Shown: one piece after another, positions 1 through 12,194 of the stretch | How positions within the stretch are numbered: position 1 is the stretch's first letter | How the letters are laid out: every line of letters starts with the position of its first letter | From: Atopsyche davidsoni | Taxonomy: Eukaryota; Arthropoda; Insecta; Trichoptera; Hydrobiosidae | Direction of reading: 5' to 3' | NCBI GenBank assembly: GCA_022113835.1 | Contig: JAILWY010000028.1 | Coordinates: 1,054,001-1,118,000 of the forward strand | Length of the DNA: 64,000 nt | Notes under the pieces: model-generated | Seen by the model: the letters and a program-made list of their open reading frames with translations, nothing else | Told to the model about the DNA's origin: nothing | The model's database searches: none | Translations under genes and position numbers: made by a program

Positions 1-115
1 CAACGAAAAAGTTTGGCGAAACCGGTCACCAATAAAAATAAAACATGTGGAAAAATCACATAAGTATTCTATTTAAAATATTTAAATTACATTTGTTTGT
101 TAGTACTTAACTTTC
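1..115 (+). repeat. Half-copy of dispersed foldback repeat
   Basis: Carries the core GGCGAAACCGGTCACCAATA followed by a segment ending in a GTGGAAAAATCAC block and AT-rich sequence. The same core recurs at about 880, 18,080, 24,760/24,840, 29,410, 38,500, 57,600/57,680 and 62,820, in both orientations. Some copies are complete inverted repeats; this one is a single arm. Confidence 0.7.
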
Positions 116-868
116 GTAAATACTCTGAAGTACGCGGTTAAACCTTGAATTAAGGCTCTATTAAGAAAAATACTAAGTTCTTAGGTGCCTTCGACCTCAA
201 TAACTTTAGCTCGGCGCCGGGGCCGTCTTCGGGGATTTGAAAAGCTTATTTACTTTCCTGAATTGGTCCTGTACCGAGAACGAATCGATGGAACTTAAAG
301 GGAAACGCGGCACAACACCCAAGAGCTCAGCGCTGGGACGGTTCTTCCAGCCGACTTCATATTTTATACCTCCATAAAAATGGCGTCGAATTTTATGCTA
401 GAAAGCGTCAGGAACTATTTTTGAAGCGCCGATGTCTCCGAGCATTGGCCTGATGGGTTCCTGTACCGTGAACATCTTGTTGAAACAAAGCTCGAATATA
501 ATAGATGTTAAAAATACTTGTCATCATAATGATCAACCTTATTTTTTAACAAATCCAAATATTATATAATATAATAAGTGTGTACTCTGAACCACAAAAA
601 ACATATGATATGACTGATTATCTATGATGGTAAGTTGCTTCCACAAAATCTAAAGTAACCAATTTTAGGTTAGTTATGCAATAATACTAGTGACAAAATA
701 AATGAGACTTACACGGCTACGGTAGGTTAGAAAAAAAGGAAACAAACGAGAGATTTATTCTATTAAAAGAAAAATCAATTTAGAGTTATAATATAGGTTC
801 CCGCAGGCGAGCGAACCTCGCCGAGCGCACTTAGAATGAGTCTATTTTTTTATCAGTTTGATAATTCT
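116..868. other. AT-rich spacer, no gene recognised
   Basis: No ORF with recognisable homology, no splice-bounded exon and no terminal repeats were seen here. Confidence 0.5.
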
Positions 869-960
869 GACGTGAAAGGTTGGCGAAACCGGTCACCAAT
901 AAAAATTGAAATGTGGAAAAATCTTTTAAGTATTTTTTAAAATATATATTGTTATTGTTT
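869..960 (+). repeat. Half-copy of dispersed foldback repeat
   Basis: Second single arm of the GGCGAAACCGGTCACC family, same strand as the copy at position 1, again followed by a GTGGAAAAATC block. Confidence 0.7.
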
Positions 961-2372
961 AAAAATTAAATAAACGGTTTGTGAGAACTTCCTAAGGTAT
1001 TCTTACTTCCCGGTCATAAAAATAATAAGTTTGGATAAGTTTTCCGCTTATTAAGAATCGTAAGTCATCGTGAAGTGAAGCAGTGTAGAAAATTAACGCG
1101 TCATATAATATTTAAATGTTATTGCGTAATACTTATTACATACATTTTTTTTTCTCATGCGATAATTCGTGTGGATTTTTTTGATCTAGACCTTGAAGGC
1201 TCCAAGCTCCACTGATAAATAATTTACTTAATTTTTTTTGTTTCAGTATAGTGTTTAAAATTATTAGTAGATTGTTAGAAGAGAAGTAAGAACTTATACA
1301 TGATATGAAACATTTACACTGAAACGAATAAACTGTAAAATTCATGTTCTCCAGAATTTTTTCATTTTATTACGAGCTCAAATCTTGTAGTCCTATCTAC
1401 ATATAATAGACTTATTATTATATTTATATTTAGAAATTAGTAGAATAAAACTCAAAGTAAGCAAATGATAAAAATTAGAATGAATGAAACCAAATATTCT
1501 TTTGAATAAAAAATGTAATAGTACGGTACACGTCCTAGTATAACCAGCGAAAAATAAATGTAATAGAAAAGTGTTTTTTTTTTCTCTATCTAACATGCAC
1601 TGAGCAGCCGTCACATGGCTCAGCGGCTGGCACGCTCGCTCGCCACAGCGGGATTGGCCACGGGTCTCTCAAAACTAGTTCCGTGGGATCTGGCGACAGA
1701 ATTTGGAACGAATAGTTAAAAATCTACTCATCAAGGCCATTCAATTTACTCAGTCAGAGTGCGGCCGAGCGGCAGGACCGAGTGCTCGTCAACTACACTA
1801 ACAACTAAGTGAACAGTAAGTAAGAACATACATATACATATTCAAATATACAATATATATCTAAACATATTTGTATATATTTACATTTAATATCATTTAA
1901 AGATATGTGACAACCGTTGGGAGTATCATATAGCAAATAAATGTCGTAGGTGCGTAAAACTTGTAAATTAACGTCTTTTCTTGTTGATTGTTGTAATAAA
2001 AAAAGTTTGAAGATATTTTCAGGGAAAACAAAATAATATATTTTATGTAAAAAAGCCTAATTTAAAAATATTCCCCAAAGTAAAAATGTTTGAAAACAAA
2101 CGTAATGTCTTATCAATGGGAAATGTACACAAATTGCGAAATGTCTGTAAAAGTATACATGAAAGTATTAATCACCTAAGAAATTATTATTATTATTGAT
2201 TGTATTCATAAGAAATATACATTTATAGCTGCCATCGTGATCGATGGTTATTAGCTTATTTAAATATTCAAACACGTCCTGATGGGTCCTTTCATAGATG
2301 CGGTCAGGAATGTTCAAGAGTTATTAGGTATTCATCTGCTCACAGCCGTGCACTACGTCCCGCCCCCGGCCC
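961..2372. other. Spacer with a short motif shared with 9,815-9,915
   Basis: No gene recognised. The stretch at about 1,760-1,835 (GGCAGGACCGAGTGCTCG, then AGTAAGTAAGAAC and AT-rich sequence) resembles 9,840-9,915, so it is a low-copy dispersed repeat of unknown type. The AGTAAGTAAG looks like a splice donor, but no reading frame supports an exon. Confidence 0.45.
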
Positions 2373-2376
2373 GATA

Positions 2377-2462
<86 letters not shown>
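2373..2462. repeat. (TA)n microsatellite
   Basis: About 90 bp of almost pure TA dinucleotide. Peptides read from it are artefacts. Confidence 0.95.
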
Positions 2463-2465
<3 letters not shown>

Positions 2466-2534
2466 CTATGAACCGTGGATCCGACAAAAACAATAGCGTT
2501 GTTCTGCAATCGTAGAGATTTTTATTTTAACATA

Positions 2535-2873
2535 TCTACTATAATAATAGCCATTGTGTGTATGTTTGTATGTATGTTTCGTTTTTCCGTTCTGTATAGA
2601 ATATCTTAAAAGATACAACGCTGATTTTTTGCACATAAGTTAAGTAAATTTTTCCGCAGCTATGTGCCGAATTTCAAGACGATAGGATAATATTTTCATT
2701 CATAAACTTTAAAATATGCTTTAGCGAATTTCAATATGTACGAATTATATGATTCACTTCTTCGCCGCGAGATGTCGTTCACCGCGAGAATTTCAAATTT
2801 AGAACTTTTACAAAAAAAACAAAAGACGCATCGTTCATCAAATACGTCATTTTGTGACGGGCTACATTACTAG
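2535..2873 (+). mobile_element. Non-autonomous Helitron-like element
   Basis: Starts TCTACTATAATAATAG after an A, and ends with a GTCA...TGAC hairpin, GGGCTACATTA and CTAG before a T. This fits Helitron rules: 5' TC, 3' hairpin plus CTRR, insertion between A and T. Its last part (2,700-2,820) matches 4,049-4,141, the leader of the Helitron coding fragment downstream, and its 3' end matches 4,850-4,898. It therefore looks like an internally deleted relative of that element. Confidence 0.65.
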
Positions 2874-3111
2874 TACATACATAATAATAGTTTCTCAGTT
2901 TTAATACAAGTTCATCAATTTACCTGCAATCGTAGAGAAACGACAAATTATGTTTGTCGTCCACTTCACTACACTTTAATTAATGGAGATCTTGATATAT
3001 TGATCTACCTACAATGAATTGACAGCTCTGACTGACAGTCCACGTAAGGACGTTCAGTGTCGCCAACAGATGCTGCTGGCGCATAATCCTGAACCAATTA
3101 TAATTGCTTTA

Positions 3112-3540
<429 letters not shown>

Positions 3541-4048
3541 ATGCACGGTTATAGGGTCGAAACTAGTTATGCAAAACAAGATTAAAATAAACTCACTGTG
3601 AAGATTTAAATAAAAAGTTATTATTTTCATTATAATACGAGTATTTCGTCGGTTTGACCTTGAATTTTGTTTGCACCGTTCTCTGAGCAAATGTGACAGA
3701 CAATGATGACGTAGACGGAGAAAGAGATGCAGCTACGTGTTAGAGCAGGAACGAGATAAGCAATGAGGCGCGGAATGCGAGATATTTCAAATTAGCTCAG
3801 GATAGACCGGATATCCGAGATTTTGGGAATTCGGCTACGGGGACACAGGGATATTATCGGCGGCGGGAGTGGGCCACGGGACGCGAGGAGGTTAAGACGG
3901 AGGATGTTTGGGTTGTTGGTTTATTAAGTCGTAAAACTATTTTTTTTATTTGAATATTTAACTAAATGATAGAGTCTGTGAGGTGAAACGCCAAGAGAAA
4001 GAGAATGGTCATCGATAATCGCCGGAAAAACTAATTTAATAAGGCTAT
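3541..4048. other. Spacer, no gene recognised
   Basis: Mixed-composition sequence with no ORF or repeat that I can name. Confidence 0.45.
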
Positions 4049-4898
4049 AAAATATGCTTTAGCGAGTTTCAATATGTACGAATTATATGATTCTGTTCTT
4101 CACCGCGAGAATTTCAAATTTAGAACTTTTACAAAAAAAACAAATTTTGTAAGAAATTTCCAGCTTATGTCAGTTTGACACAAACGCCATCTCTATTTTT
4201 TTAATCGAAATTGCATTAGAAATTATTAATCACATCATTAATAACTCAAAATAACACCTTCTACGCACAGAAAACGTAATTTAAAAAGAATTGCACAATT
4301 GAACGTGACAAAGACTGCATCAAATAAATAAAAGTGCAGTGAAAAGTGATGTGTTGTTTGTGACACGAAATGTGACATAAATGTCAAGATGAGTTGGAAG
4401 GAAACGTGAGCAGCGTCTTCTTAAAATTCGAGTACGCGCATCGACCTCAAGACAAAAAGAAACTGATGCACAGCGAACGCTGCGTTTGTCTTTGGATTAA
4501 TTAATGTGACCTGTCGATTCTGCAATGCTTTACTTTATCAAGCAGAAAACCCATCAGATGGAAAGTTCAACGATTACTGTCACAAAGATAAAGTGAAACT
4601 ACCAGCAAGGCCTATTTCCCCAGTATATTTAAAGGATATTTATAATGGAAATTTCAAGAGAAAAATAAGATCATACAATAACAGTATATCTTTTGCATCA
4701 ATGGGAGCTAAATTAACAGTGGGCCACTCTGCTTCAAAGTTCAAGGCCAAGTATATCACAGAACTTCGCACCTTCATCCAAGTGATGGTACAAAACGAAA
4801 GCTTACAAAAGATTCATCTTATTGTCAGCCAAACATATGTTGAAACACTATTGCATCGTTCATCGAATCCGTCATTTTATGACGGGCTACATTTCTAG
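4049..4898 (+). mobile_element. Internally deleted Helitron carrying an N-terminal coding fragment
   Basis: The leader (4,049-4,141) matches the non-autonomous copy upstream. The 3' end at 4,871-4,898 has the GTCA/TGAC hairpin, GGGCTACATTT and CTAG followed by T, as expected for a Helitron terminus. Between them lies a short coding fragment. The 5' TC terminus is missing and the Rep nuclease and helicase domains are absent, so the copy cannot move by itself. Confidence 0.65.
4506..4898 (+). pseudogene. Helitron helicase-like N-terminal fragment
   Basis: The open stretch begins with CRFCNALLYQAE, then CHKDKVKLP, then FKRKIRSYNNSISFASMG. That is the C-x2-C...E...C-x-GKV-L pattern followed by the FR-IR-YN...FASMG block found at the start of the Helitron helicase-like domain. 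The remaining ~80 residues do not continue with the expected Rep catalytic region and run into the 3' terminus, which shows an internal deletion. Upstream codons (4,390-4,500), rich in Arg, Glu and Gln, may be the protein's true start, now broken by stops. Confidence 0.6.
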
Positions 4899-5190
4899 TA
4901 GGTTTATAATAAGATTCATAGTGATTTATATGGAGATAGAATATACATGTATATATATATATTTATATAGAATACGCAAAGAAAGAGAACTCCTGAAGAC
5001 GATAAAAAACGAAAGGTTATTTTGGCCGAAATCAAAGTTAACAGGGGCATTAGAAGGTGGAAATTAACGTGGATGGAAATTTTACGCCAGTGGCTGGAAA
5101 TTGGAAGTACAGCCAAATTAATGAGACTGGTTCGGGATAGGGATATATTCGATGTAATGGTCACCAACTTCCTGCGAGGTGAGGCATTAG
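4899..5190 (+). mobile_element. Decayed RTE-like non-LTR retrotransposon C-terminus
   Basis: Frames across 4,960-5,180 give LLKTIKNERL, then WMEILRQWLEIGSTAKLMRL, then DIFDVMVTN. This is the typical tail of RTE-type reverse transcriptase proteins (W-x-DNIRQW...ELMRLAQDR...MVANL). It is frame-broken and about 70 codons long. The same fragment lies in front of the second UGT copy at 12,195-12,445, so it was there before the tandem duplication. Confidence 0.6.
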
Positions 5191-5304
5191 AAAAATAATA
5201 AGGACAAAGGGGTTCGTGCTGGTTTTGGCCGCTATTTTTATAAGATTCACAGTTTTTAAATATCTAAAAAAATTCATTAAACACACTATTTTCAGGACTG
5301 AGAG

Positions 5305-8300
5305 ATGTCTGGCAGCATGATGTGGGCGCTGCTGCTGCTGCTGGGCCTGCTGGGGCCTGGAATGGCCCTGAAGATCCTCGTGGTGGTGTCGGCTCCCTCG
5401 CGCAGCCATTTCAATTTGGGGAAGGCTGTCGCCGACATCCTGCATGAGCGGGGCCACGAGGTAAGAACATACAGTATTGTGTCTATATATATAAATAGTA
5501 TATATTTTATGTCAGTGTGTGAATAATAAATAACTTTTAAAAAAAAGCAACGGATCTCTATATATGAGGTATTTTTTATTTAATTTGACCCTTTACAATT
5601 TATTTGAATTAGCTTTTGAATACAACATCAATCAAGAAGCCGCCTTAATTGGCCAAAGCAAAATGTGCCCTTTTTGCTGCTATATACAGGTGTTTTTTAT
5701 AGAGGTATAGAACTTTAAGTTGGCAACACTGTTTTAACTAGCGGCTATTTTACCAGTTGTTAAGGGATTTATGTTTAGTTTGGTTTGGCATTTTAACATG
5801 AATAGACTGATTGAATAAATCATTGGTCCGCACTTCTTTAAAGACGATGCTGGTCAGGCCGTTACAGTAGTCAATGGTGACCGCTATAGAGCCATGATTA
5901 CTGACTTCTTCGTTCATCAATTGAACACCCATGATGTGCAGGAGCTGTGGTTTCAACAAGACGGCACAACATGTCACACAGCTTGTGCCACAATTGCTTT
6001 ATTGAAGGAAACGTTTGGTAACCGCATAGTTTCACGTTTCGAACCCGTTAATTGGCCTCCAAGATCGTGCGATTTAACGCCGCTAGACTATTTTCTGTGG
6101 GGATATGTGAAGTCGCTAGTCTACGCCGATAAGCCCGAAACGATTGACCACTTGGAGGACAACATTCGCCGCGTTATTGCCGATATACGGCCACAAATGT
6201 TGGAAAAAGTCATCGAGAATTGGACCTCCAGACTAGACTACGTCCGAGCCAGCCGTGGCGGTTATATGCCAAAAATCATATTTATATTATAATGCCAAAA
6301 AATTATCTTTTGAATAAAGTTAATTTCATGTCAATTTAAAAAAATTATCTTTGTTTTATTCCATTTTAAAGTTCTATACCTCTATAAAAAATGTTATGTG
6401 TCGGGGAAGAAATCAGAAGCGGTGGGTACTGGTTAAGACACTTTTATTGTTTACTTGGTATATTGTAATAATTACAGTGTTATAGTATTTTAATAAGACA
6501 GGGAGACTACCGCTCCTTCGGTGGTCTGTCGTGATCTGTCCTGGGCGAGCTATCTTCGGAGCTCTGCAGGACCATGTGTGCAAGGGTCAGAGTATCGCAC
6601 AGGATACGAGAACAATGGCGTTTCATCCCTTGTTCTAATTCTTAGAACTATAGTCGTAAGACAAATGGCAGTGTTCACTTAAACAACAAAAGTATCGCAC
6701 AGGATACGAGAACAATGGCGTTTCGTCCCTTGCAATCATAAGAACTAAATGTGTGCGGGGCGGGCCATAACACCTCTATAAAAAACACCCTATATATCCA
6801 AGATTTCTTACATATCGCATTGCGTATTCCAGATAACCATGGTCAGCGCGTATTCGTCTGACAAAAAGCAATACAAAGAAATTGCGATCGTGGAATTACT
6901 CCAGGATAAAGGTAAAAACATATCAGTGCTTATTGTAATCTTTAAATCAATTTAACTAAATTGTCAAAGAACTAATTTTTGGATTATGACATTTATTGTA
7001 ACATCTTTTGTTTTTGTCTTGCTACTTGTTTTTTGTTTTTCTTTGTTGTCATGAGCACCGTGCAGCCTTTCATGTATATCCAGTTTAACAAAAACGTTAC
7101 ATTAGAATGCGGTTTGTTAGGTAATTTTTTTTCAATTATTTCTGTTATGAGATGCTTTGTGATTTAAAATGTTACAGAAAAGCACGCGGGCCCCAATTTT
7201 GACATGTCCAAAGAGTCGAAGGTAATGATCATATTCAAGATGAACGAGATCTTCCCCCGGATGACCGCCGGGATCCTGAACAACAAGGAAGTTCAGGAGA
7301 TGCTCAATGACAAGAAACAGAAGTTTGATCTGGTGGTGATCGAGTACTTTATGAACGAAGCTCTTCTCGGGTAACTGCGAATTTAAGTGATGCATTTATG
7401 CGAACATAACTGCTTTGTAATTTGGACACAAATCAAAAACGAGGTTCGGCTTGTTCCAGACTGGGGGTGAAGTACTCCTGTCCCGTGGTGCTGATCTCGC
7501 CGGTCTTCATGATGAACTGGCTCGCCACCCTCACGGGGAACCCAATCGACCCGGCGACCATACCGAACGTGTTCTTACCGTTTACGGCTCACATGAGCCT
7601 GATGCAGCGAGTCACCAACACTGCCATGAACATCGTACAAGAGGTGCTGGGGAGGCGAGTTGTTTGAGTTATACAGGGAATACGGGGAGAGCTCAGCGAC
7701 ATTTAGTACCCAATTGGGTTAGTGGCCAATACATTCAAACTATCGAGTGCTTTGCCGCATTTTTATTTTTCATTGTTTCAACGTTTCAATCCCGGTACCG
7801 GTGACATTTTTTCTTGAATGTACCTTATTTTCACAAGAGTTAAGAACATCTGCGAGTCAATAATATTTTTCTGGCAAAAGGTATTCCTCGCTTGCTATAT
7901 CAAGGCCTCAATTCAGTTCAAGCCACCAAATTCCAATAAAGAGAAGAATGTTTGTTGGTATCCTTGAATATTTTTTTATAGAATTTTCTCGTCGTTTCAC
8001 GTATCTAAAATGTGTTTAATTCGTTGATGATGAGTAGTGAGTGCATTTGTAAATTCCAGGTGGTTACTTTTGCCCACGCAAGAAGTGCTGTACAAAAAGT
8101 ATTTCCCCGAGGAGGCGGCCAAGGTTCCCATGGGAGAGCTGCGAAACAAGGTAGCGGCCGTGCTCATCAACAGTCATCCTTCCATGGGTATAGCGCGCCC
8201 CATGCTGCCCAACTCCGTAGAGATCGGCGGCTACCACATGGAAAACACCGTCAAGCCGCTGCCTGAGGTTCGCGCTTGCTTCTACATATTTCATTGTTTT

Positions 8301-9566
8301 ATTGTATTGGGTAGAATGTACACAATGTATTGTGTCGCCACAGGACTTGCAGAAGATCCTAGACTCTGCCCAGCACGGCGTGGTGTACTTCAGCATGGGC
8401 TCCATCCTGAAGAGCTCACAGATGCCCCTGGAGGTGCGGCGCGGGATCCTCGCCGCGCTGTCCAAGTTCAAGCAGACCGTGCTGTGGAAGTTCGAGGAGG
8501 ACCTGCCGGGCAAGCCGGACAACGTCATCATCCGCAAGTGGATGCCCCAAGCCAGTATATTGGGTACGGACCGGATGCCATCGAATCGTCTGTTACTGAG
8601 AGGACATCGGTTTTACCCCGAATGTCTTTTTGAATTGAATCTGAATTTTCTTAAATGTTAGGCCGTGATTCTGTCAAAGAGTCGTTTACAAATAGTGATA
8701 CAAATATGTTAAGTTTTGGTCAAATGGAGACGATCGCTTGGTTTCTTTATTTCGATGATGCCGCGATGAATGAAATTTGAGACACTATAATTAATAATAT
8801 TTTACATTCCAACCGAGGATGCATCCAAGCGCGATGACGAAACCGGTAGCCACAAAATATATTTAAAAAAGAAAAGTGGAACGATTCTTTTTTCGTAATC
8901 AAATAACATTGGAATGCCACCGAAAATTTTCTGACAAACAAATGAACTGTGCGATAATCACCTCACGATTGTCGACCATTTCCAGCTCACCCCAACGTGA
9001 AAGTGTTCATCTCCCACGGGGGGCTGCTGAGCGTCACGGAGGCCGCCCACCACGGAGTCCCGCTGCTGGCCATCCCCATCTTCGGGGACCAGAACCACAA
9101 CGCCCTGGCCGTGGCGGAGCGCGGGCACGGCCTGGTCGTGGAGTACTCCAACCTCACCGAGGCCTCGCTGGCGTGGGGCCTCCGCGAGCTGCTGTCTGAC
9201 CCCAGGTGAGCCGAGGGTGGCGAGGGTTGCGAGGGTGGCGATGGTGGCGAGCAGCGGCTGACGGGATGAATGACTCTCGACAGGTACTCGGAGGGCGCCA
9301 GGAGGGTGTCCCGGCTGTACCACGACCGGGCCGTGGGGCCGCGCGAGCTGGTGGCCTTCCACTGCGAGCACGCCGTGCGCTCCGGGGGCGCCGCTCATCT
9401 GGCGCCCCCGCGCCACTCGCGCTGCTCCGAGCTGCTGCTGGACGTGGCGGCCGTGCTGCTGCTGCCGCTGCTGCTGCTGCTGCTGCTGCTCGCCCTGGCC
9501 TTACGCGCGTGCATCGGGGCCTGCGCCAAGGCACCCGGGGACAAACCCAAGCAGAAGAAGAATTAG
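5305..9566 (+). CDS. UDP-glycosyltransferase, eight exons, apparently intact
   Basis: UGTs transfer sugar from a UDP-sugar to small lipophilic molecules in the ER lumen. Exons: 5305-5460, 6833-6911, 7178-7370, 7460-7654, 8060-8267, 8344-8563, 8986-9205, 9284-9566. Summed, they are 1,554 nt, or 517 residues plus TAG, with every phase matching; about 520 is usual for the family. Seen: a signal peptide (residues 1-21), APSRSHFNLG with the candidate catalytic His35, WMPQ at 343-346, the signature FISHGGLLSVTEA from 358, the sugar-binding D385/Q386 pair, a poly-Leu membrane segment (about 474-497), and a KQKKN tail fitting the KxKxx ER-retrieval motif. An acceptor lies at 5291-5295 just before the ATG, so a 5' UTR exon is likely. 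Intron 4 uses a GC donor (GCGAGT at 7655) and intron 5 a weak GTTCGC donor. Intron 1 holds a mariner. The UGT subfamily cannot be assigned by eye. Confidence 0.93.
5894..6292 (+). pseudogene. Mariner-type transposase, C-terminal fragment
   Basis: The open frame encodes the last ~130 residues of a Tc1/mariner DDE transposase: LWFQQDGTTCHT holds the second catalytic Asp, and WPPRSCDLTPLDYFLWGYVK holds the third. I count 41 residues between the two Asp, a DD41D arrangement rather than DD34D. In-frame codons continue upstream to about 5,815 (GPHFFKDDAGQAVTVVNG) past a stop. The N-terminal HTH domains and the first catalytic Asp are missing, so the protein is not functional. It lies on the same strand as the UGT gene, wholly inside intron 1. 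Confidence 0.8.
6392..6772. mobile_element. LTR-like insertion (possible solo LTR) inside the mariner terminus
   Basis: The 381-bp insert begins TGTTATG and ends CATAACA, with the 13 bp CCTCTATAAAAAA repeated exactly on both sides (6,379-6,391 and 6,773-6,785). TG...CA ends suggest a solo LTR, but a 13-bp duplication is too long for typical LTR integration (4-6 bp). An internal direct repeat of about 40 bp (GTATCGCACAGGATACGAGA...) lies at 6,591 and 6,691. No coding sequence. Confidence 0.5.
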
Positions 9567-9588
9567 AAAAGAAAATCTTAGCCTAAGC

Positions 9589-9594
9589 AATAAA
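9589..9594 (+). terminator. Poly(A) signal of the UGT gene
   Basis: AATAAA lies 23 bp after the stop codon. The downstream ~150 bp is conserved in the second UGT copy (15,040-15,190), including its AATAAA. Confidence 0.75.
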
Positions 9595-9975
9595 AAACCT
9601 ATGTAATATATTTTCGTAACGATTTTTTTTTTCAAATAATTTTATAACCCCACCTTTTTCACCCATACGTGTTCATTGTGAATGTAATTTGTATGTTATC
9701 GTTTCACACGGAAAACGACGAAAAAAATAATTTAGATATTAGTAGATTAGTTATGTAGTAAATCCTCCTCCGCGTCCCTCAAAGACAGAATTAGAAATGA
9801 AAAATTGAAGATCTGCTCAGCGAGGGCGTCCGATGCACTGAGCCGGAGTGCTTCAGTGCCAGGACTGAGTGCTCGCCAACTGCCAGGATCGGAGCAGTAA
9901 GTAAGAACACACATTTCATATTAAAATATACATATATTTAAATATATATACATACATATCTATTTATTTATAATA

Positions 9976-11425
9976 CAACTATACCTTGCTTTACGGCCTG
10001 GATACGTTCCACGAAACTTGGCCGCTAACCGAAAAGCCGTATAATGAATAAATTATTCTAATACAAATTCATACAAATTCAATGGGATCGGTTCCAAATT
10101 TGTTAAATATGTAACACTTTTTACACATTCTGGCCATTTTTTTTTTTCCAAACATGGTTCATTGTTGTTAATTTTAATTCCTTCCGTGATTTACTGATGT
10201 TGTCTACAGCATCCTTGGTGTTACAGTTTTTCCAAAATGTTTTAATTGAAGCATTACCATCGGTTTCCCTTATCAGTTGTCGGAAATTTCGGCGTGGGTA
10301 ATATGCCTTAAAAATGGGTATTGCACCCTGATCCATTGGTTGGATCAGAGCTGTTGTATTTTTCGGAAGGTACACAATGATGACATCTTCAGATAGCTCG
10401 GATAAATTAGTAGGATGCCCTGGTACATTATCTAAAATTAGCAAAGCCTTGTTGGTTAAGTTATTGTCTCGCAAATATTTTTTCACTTCTGTACAAAAGT
10501 GATTTTTGAATCAATCCTCAAAAGTAGCTTTGGTCATCCAAGCTTTCTTGTTGGATTTCATATGACGGGTAATTGATTTTTATTTAGTCCTTTAAGAGGC
10601 CTTGGATTTTCGGACCAATATATTAAAAGTGGTTTTAGCTTAAAATCACCCGCGGCATTTGCACCAATTAGCAAAGTTAATCGTTCTTTAGACACCTTAT
10701 AACCAGGCGCAGATTTTTCGGTTTTGAAATGTACGTGCGATCAGGCATTCGCTTCCAATGAAGCCTTGTTTCGTCTACGTTAAACACTTGTGCAGGTTTA
10801 TAACCACCTCTTTCAATAATTCCCTTTAAAATCTTGGGATATTCCTAAGATGAGGCCTCATCGTCGCTAGCTGCTTCACGTTTAATTTTCAAATTATGCA
10901 AATTAAATCTAATTTTAAATTTTTCAAACCATCCTCGGCTTGCTTGGAATGTGACATCTTCAGCAGATTCATCGGTATCTCCATTCTTCAAATTTTCGAA
11001 AATACTTAAAGCTTTTTCCTGGACAGTCATTTGACTCATTGGCATTCTCTGTTTGTTATTGTCTTCAATCCATATAATCAATAAAATAAGTTTAATAAAA
11101 AAATACACATTAAATTTTTTTAATTTGTACATACATACATATGTACTTACGTACCAAAAATGTCCCTAATTATTTCCAATTTTTCCAGTTAATGTGTAAC
11201 AATCAGTAATAAATATGTACACAAAACACTCACAGACAAGTCTAAACCGGCCGCTCTATGAGCACACACTGAATAACGCTCGTAAACAAAATAACATCGA
11301 AAAATAGTTGTTTTGGCCGTTATAGCGAAACATTTTAGGCCGTATATCGAAAACGTCCCATAATTGAAAAGGGTCGTTATAGCGAAAGGCCGTATAACGA
11401 GCGGCCGTATAGCGAGGTATAGGTG
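9976..11425 (-). mobile_element. Tigger/pogo-like DNA transposon, decayed but with both ends
   Basis: Flanked by TA (9,974-9,975 and 11,426-11,427). Ends share CTATACCT...GCTTTACGGCC and its reverse GGCCGTATAGCGAGGTATAG. About 1.45 kb. The internal GGCCGTATAACGAGCGGCCG-type subterminal repeats also occur in the shorter copy at 20,733-21,496. Confidence 0.85.
10121..11132 (-). pseudogene. Tigger transposase pseudogene
   Basis: Read on the minus strand, the pieces follow the order of a pogo/Tigger transposase. First comes a CENP-B-type HTH piece (MTVQEKALSIFENLKN...ASRGWFEKFK, about 10,850-11,060). FNVDETRLHWKRMP follows with the first catalytic Asp, then [27 protein letters not shown] with the second Asp, and TALIQPMDQGAI with the third. 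Several stops and frame changes (about 10,500, 10,560 and 10,850) break the frame, and the first ~60 residues are not clear. All three acidic motifs survive, but the gene is dead. Confidence 0.8.
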
Positions 11426-11427
11426 TA

Positions 11428-12190
11428 TTATTTTTATTTTGTGAAGGTATTTAACAAAGAATATTCGCAGCGGTTTAAAGGTTAGAAATCCGCAAATGAC
11501 TATTAGTTCCGCCCCTTGTTTACTTTACAAAAATACATTTATGTTGGCTCAGACAAAAGTGGAATTAAAAAGTGCATTGGTTGTTTAAAATACTAATGAT
11601 TTTTTTTCATTCAAGTAATCGCTTATTAATATTTCTTAAATTATACATTTGCTGAAAACTATGTTAAAGATGAAGACGTGCTTCATGCCTTTTGACAGCC
11701 CTTCGGTTGTCCTCGGAGCCTAGATTTATCAGCCAAATCTTACAAAAAGTCCTGATATTCGCCACACACGGTTCAATTTAACGGTCGCTAGCGCGATTAG
11801 TTGCTACCTGTGTAGAGGGGTAGTCAATAGCATTAGTTCAATTAGTAATGCACCCGCCGTGTACTCCGCTCCCGCCACTCGGGGATGTTCAGGCCAGGGA
11901 CGCGAGGCCTTCATCACACCTGCGTTACGTGCTTAGATAGGTTTTTAGCGCTACGACAATATTGATTGTCCAAATAATTTTATCTAATATTAGTATAAAC
12001 AAGCGGGATTGATGTTTACTTTTTTTATTAAATTGATATTTATTAAAATAGCAACATGAAAAATTTGTCACATAGTGATTTCTAACACCTATAACAATAG
12101 GAATAAGAGCCGTTTAGAGATTTCAGGCGTTGAGGCGTTCTGAGATGTGGCTTCAAATCCACGGGTAGACCACGTCACAAGTGAAAGAGT
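11428..12190. other. Spacer, no gene recognised
   Basis: AT-rich with one GC-rich patch at 11,800-11,930. No ORF, splice-bounded exon or terminal repeat was identified. Confidence 0.45.
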
Positions 12191-12194
12191 CTCG

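Larger units (their letters stand above)
5687..6790 (+). mobile_element. Tc1/mariner-type element (DD41D spacing) in UGT intron 1
   Basis: The inverted termini share GGTGTTTTTTATAGAGG and continue through TATAGAACTTTAA (left 5,687-5,720; right 6,366-6,391 plus 6,786-6,790). TA lies outside both ends (5,685-5,686 and 6,791-6,792). The right terminus is split by a later insertion. The coding part lacks its N-terminal half. Total about 1.1 kb including the nested insert. Confidence 0.8.

Noticed and set aside
9154..9586. Arg/Ala-rich ORFs overlapping UGT exon 8
   Set aside because: Shadows of the GC-rich UGT coding exon in other frames.
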